Shown: piece by piece, positions 63,151 to 64,000 of the stretch
Numbering within the stretch: the first letter of the stretch is position 1
Layout of the letters: every line of letters begins with the position of its first letter
IMG/VR virus record: IMGVR_UViG_3300045996_001613
Span: 19,578 to 83,577 of that record
Length of the DNA stretch: 64,000 nt
Reading direction: 5' to 3' (one strand)
DNA from: a virus
Made by a program: the position numbers and the translations under genes
The notes under the pieces: generated by a model
Told to the model about the DNA's origin: nothing
Database searches by the model: none
What the model saw: only the letters and a program-made list of their open reading frames with translations

Positions 63151-63567
63151 TTAGGGAACGTCCCTTCCGGATTTACCCGACTTAGACTTCTTCTTAGGTC
63201 GGGGTTGCGGTACGTGGAAGTAGTCCCACTTACCTTGCGCCCTACCCTTGCGGATAACGTCTTTGGCTTTATCGGGGTCTTGGCGCTGGAGATCCCACAA
63301 GCCATATATGCTGTGCACTATTCTAAACGAATGCCACACACGATGCGAGCCCGGAAGTGTTTTATCTGGTAATTCATGGTCACCGAAGCTCAAGTAGTTC
63401 CAGTATGCCACGAGTGCCGGTAAAGGTCTAGGGTAGCCATAGGGAGAGGGCTGGTTGAAAAAGTCTTCGCCCTCTCCCTCTTGGTCCGCGGTGCCGTCTA
63501 GTTCGATTAACCAGTTTAGTATCTGGTCACGAAGCTCCCCTAAGTAGGGTCCTCCTGCGCCTCTGAG
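63151..63567 (-). CDS. Second tail assembly chaperone frame (gpT-like, via -1 frameshift)
   Basis: This frame is open from 63567 to the stop at 63151 and overlaps the end of the first chaperone gene in the -1 frame. It has no ATG, GTG or TTG before GTG 63411, so the 52 codons upstream can only be read by frameshifting from gene 63540-63926. Context (directly before the tape measure) and size match lambda G/GT-type chaperones. The peptide has ELRDQILNWLIELDGTADQE and a basic C-terminus. Confidence 0.75.
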   Translation of the reverse strand, partial: LRGAGGPYLGELRDQILNWLIELDGTADQEGEGEDFFNQPSPYGYPRPLPALVAYWNYLSFGDHELPDKTLPGSHRVWHSFRIVHSIYGLWDLQRQDPDKAKDVIRKGRAQGKWDYFHVPQPRPKKKSKSGKSGRDVP

Positions 63568-63926
63568 TCAGCCGTCGCCGCGATATCCTCAGGCAGGGCA
63601 TTGAGGTCGCGAATGTGGTCCGCGATCTGCTCCGTAATGTACCCCTTGAACCGCTTGAAGGTCTTCTCTTCGATGGGCAGCTTGCCGTTCTCATCCTCAA
63701 AGGACCAGTCCTTGATGGATACCTTGAAGTCGTACACACGCTGCCGGTCGAGACGGATACCCGATCCGCCGCCTCGCCTGCCAGTGCTCGGGTCTATGAT
63801 CATGTTTGAACGATGCCGAATCTGCTCCTCAGACATCTCCGCCAGTTCTACCCACTCGGTATCACCGTCACGGAAAATGATGTCGCGGCGGAAATATTCG
63901 CCATCTTCTACGAAGAATCTACTCAA
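63540..63926 (-). CDS. Tail assembly chaperone (gpG-like), 128 aa
   Basis: Acidic, mostly helical protein (residues 20-128) with a Gly/Arg loop (GRRGGGSGIRLDRQ), located directly before the tape measure gene. It guards the tape measure during tail assembly. ATG 63926 is 42 bases after the promoter -10 box. Its last codons overlap the -1 frame of the extension. Confidence 0.8.
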   Translation of the reverse strand: MSRFFVEDGEYFRRDIIFRDGDTEWVELAEMSEEQIRHRSNMIIDPSTGRRGGGSGIRLDRQRVYDFKVSIKDWSFEDENGKLPIEEKTFKRFKGYITEQIADHIRDLNALPEDIAATADSEAQEDPT

Positions 63927-63967
63927 TGCTCTCTCCCTCCCCAGGAAGTAATCAGGTTACGAGAAGC

Positions 63968-63995
63968 ATTGTACTCTCCTTGGTACTGTTGTCAA
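63968..63995 (-). promoter_or_regulatory. Consensus-like promoter for the tail operon
   Basis: On the minus strand TTGACA (63990-63995), a 16-base spacer and TACAAT (63968-63973). The near-perfect match and position 42 bases before the chaperone ATG suggest it drives the tail genes from the window edge inward. Confidence 0.75.
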
Positions 63996-64000
63996 CTTTT

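Noticed and set aside
1-64000. CRISPR array, insertion sequence or integrase/attachment site
   Set aside because: No regularly spaced repeats with unique spacers, no transposase or integrase motif, and no att-like repeat at the tRNAs were found on reading.

Overview
The window is an internal 64 kb piece of a tailed double-stranded DNA phage, most likely a siphovirus. The evidence is a canonical order of tail assembly chaperone pair, tape measure protein and tail-tip proteins, with no contractile sheath gene in view. GC content is fairly high by eye, GTG and TTG starts are common, genes overlap as ATGA, GTGA or TAATG, and one late gene appears leaderless. This suggests a high-GC host such as an actinobacterium, but that is inference. 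Capsid, portal and terminase genes are not in the window.

Positions 1-27404 (plus strand) are a dense early/middle region of about 75 mostly small genes. Recognisable functions are two C5 cytosine DNA methyltransferases, an HExxH metallopeptidase, an HhH-GPD DNA glycosylase, a small helix-turn-helix protein, a dNMP kinase, a HAD phosphatase, a replication initiator followed by a DnaB-type helicase, SSB, RNase H, RNA ligase and a RusA-type resolvase. Iteron-like repeats inside the initiator gene are the best origin candidate. Many of the remaining genes are single-helix membrane peptides, zinc-ribbon proteins or unknowns. Three copies of the palindrome TGTGAA-N4-TTCACA mark boundaries of the left-most operons.

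Positions 3546-4295 hold an unusual RNA-rich island. It has a branched, hairpin-dense segment; a 79-nt element (4083-4161) with the acceptor stem, G3-U70 pair, T-arm and GGNTTCGACGGG signature of a tmRNA tRNA-like domain but no mRNA-like domain; and, three bases later, an RNA closed by a 16-bp stem. I consider this the most novel part of the window.

Positions 27401-27850 are the convergent junction: a four-hairpin transcript end on the plus strand, then three leftward terminators interleaved with extended -10 promoter-like boxes.

Positions 27853-64000 (minus strand) are the late region. Reading from the right end leftward: a TTGACA/TACAAT promoter, the tail chaperone pair with a -1 frameshift, a 3523-residue tape measure protein with 25- and 45-residue repeats, a small tail protein, two tandem paralogous proteins of about 1400 residues with RCC1/BLIP-II-like propellers, a series of tail-tip, fibre and decoration proteins, a sulfatase, three membrane proteins, a cluster of cell-wall-directed enzymes (papain-like peptidase, a His-rich protein, lytic transglycosylase), a holin-like protein, a metallophosphoesterase, an endonuclease VII-like HNH protein, three tRNAs (Asn, Met/CAU, Pro) and a secreted beta-helix protein.
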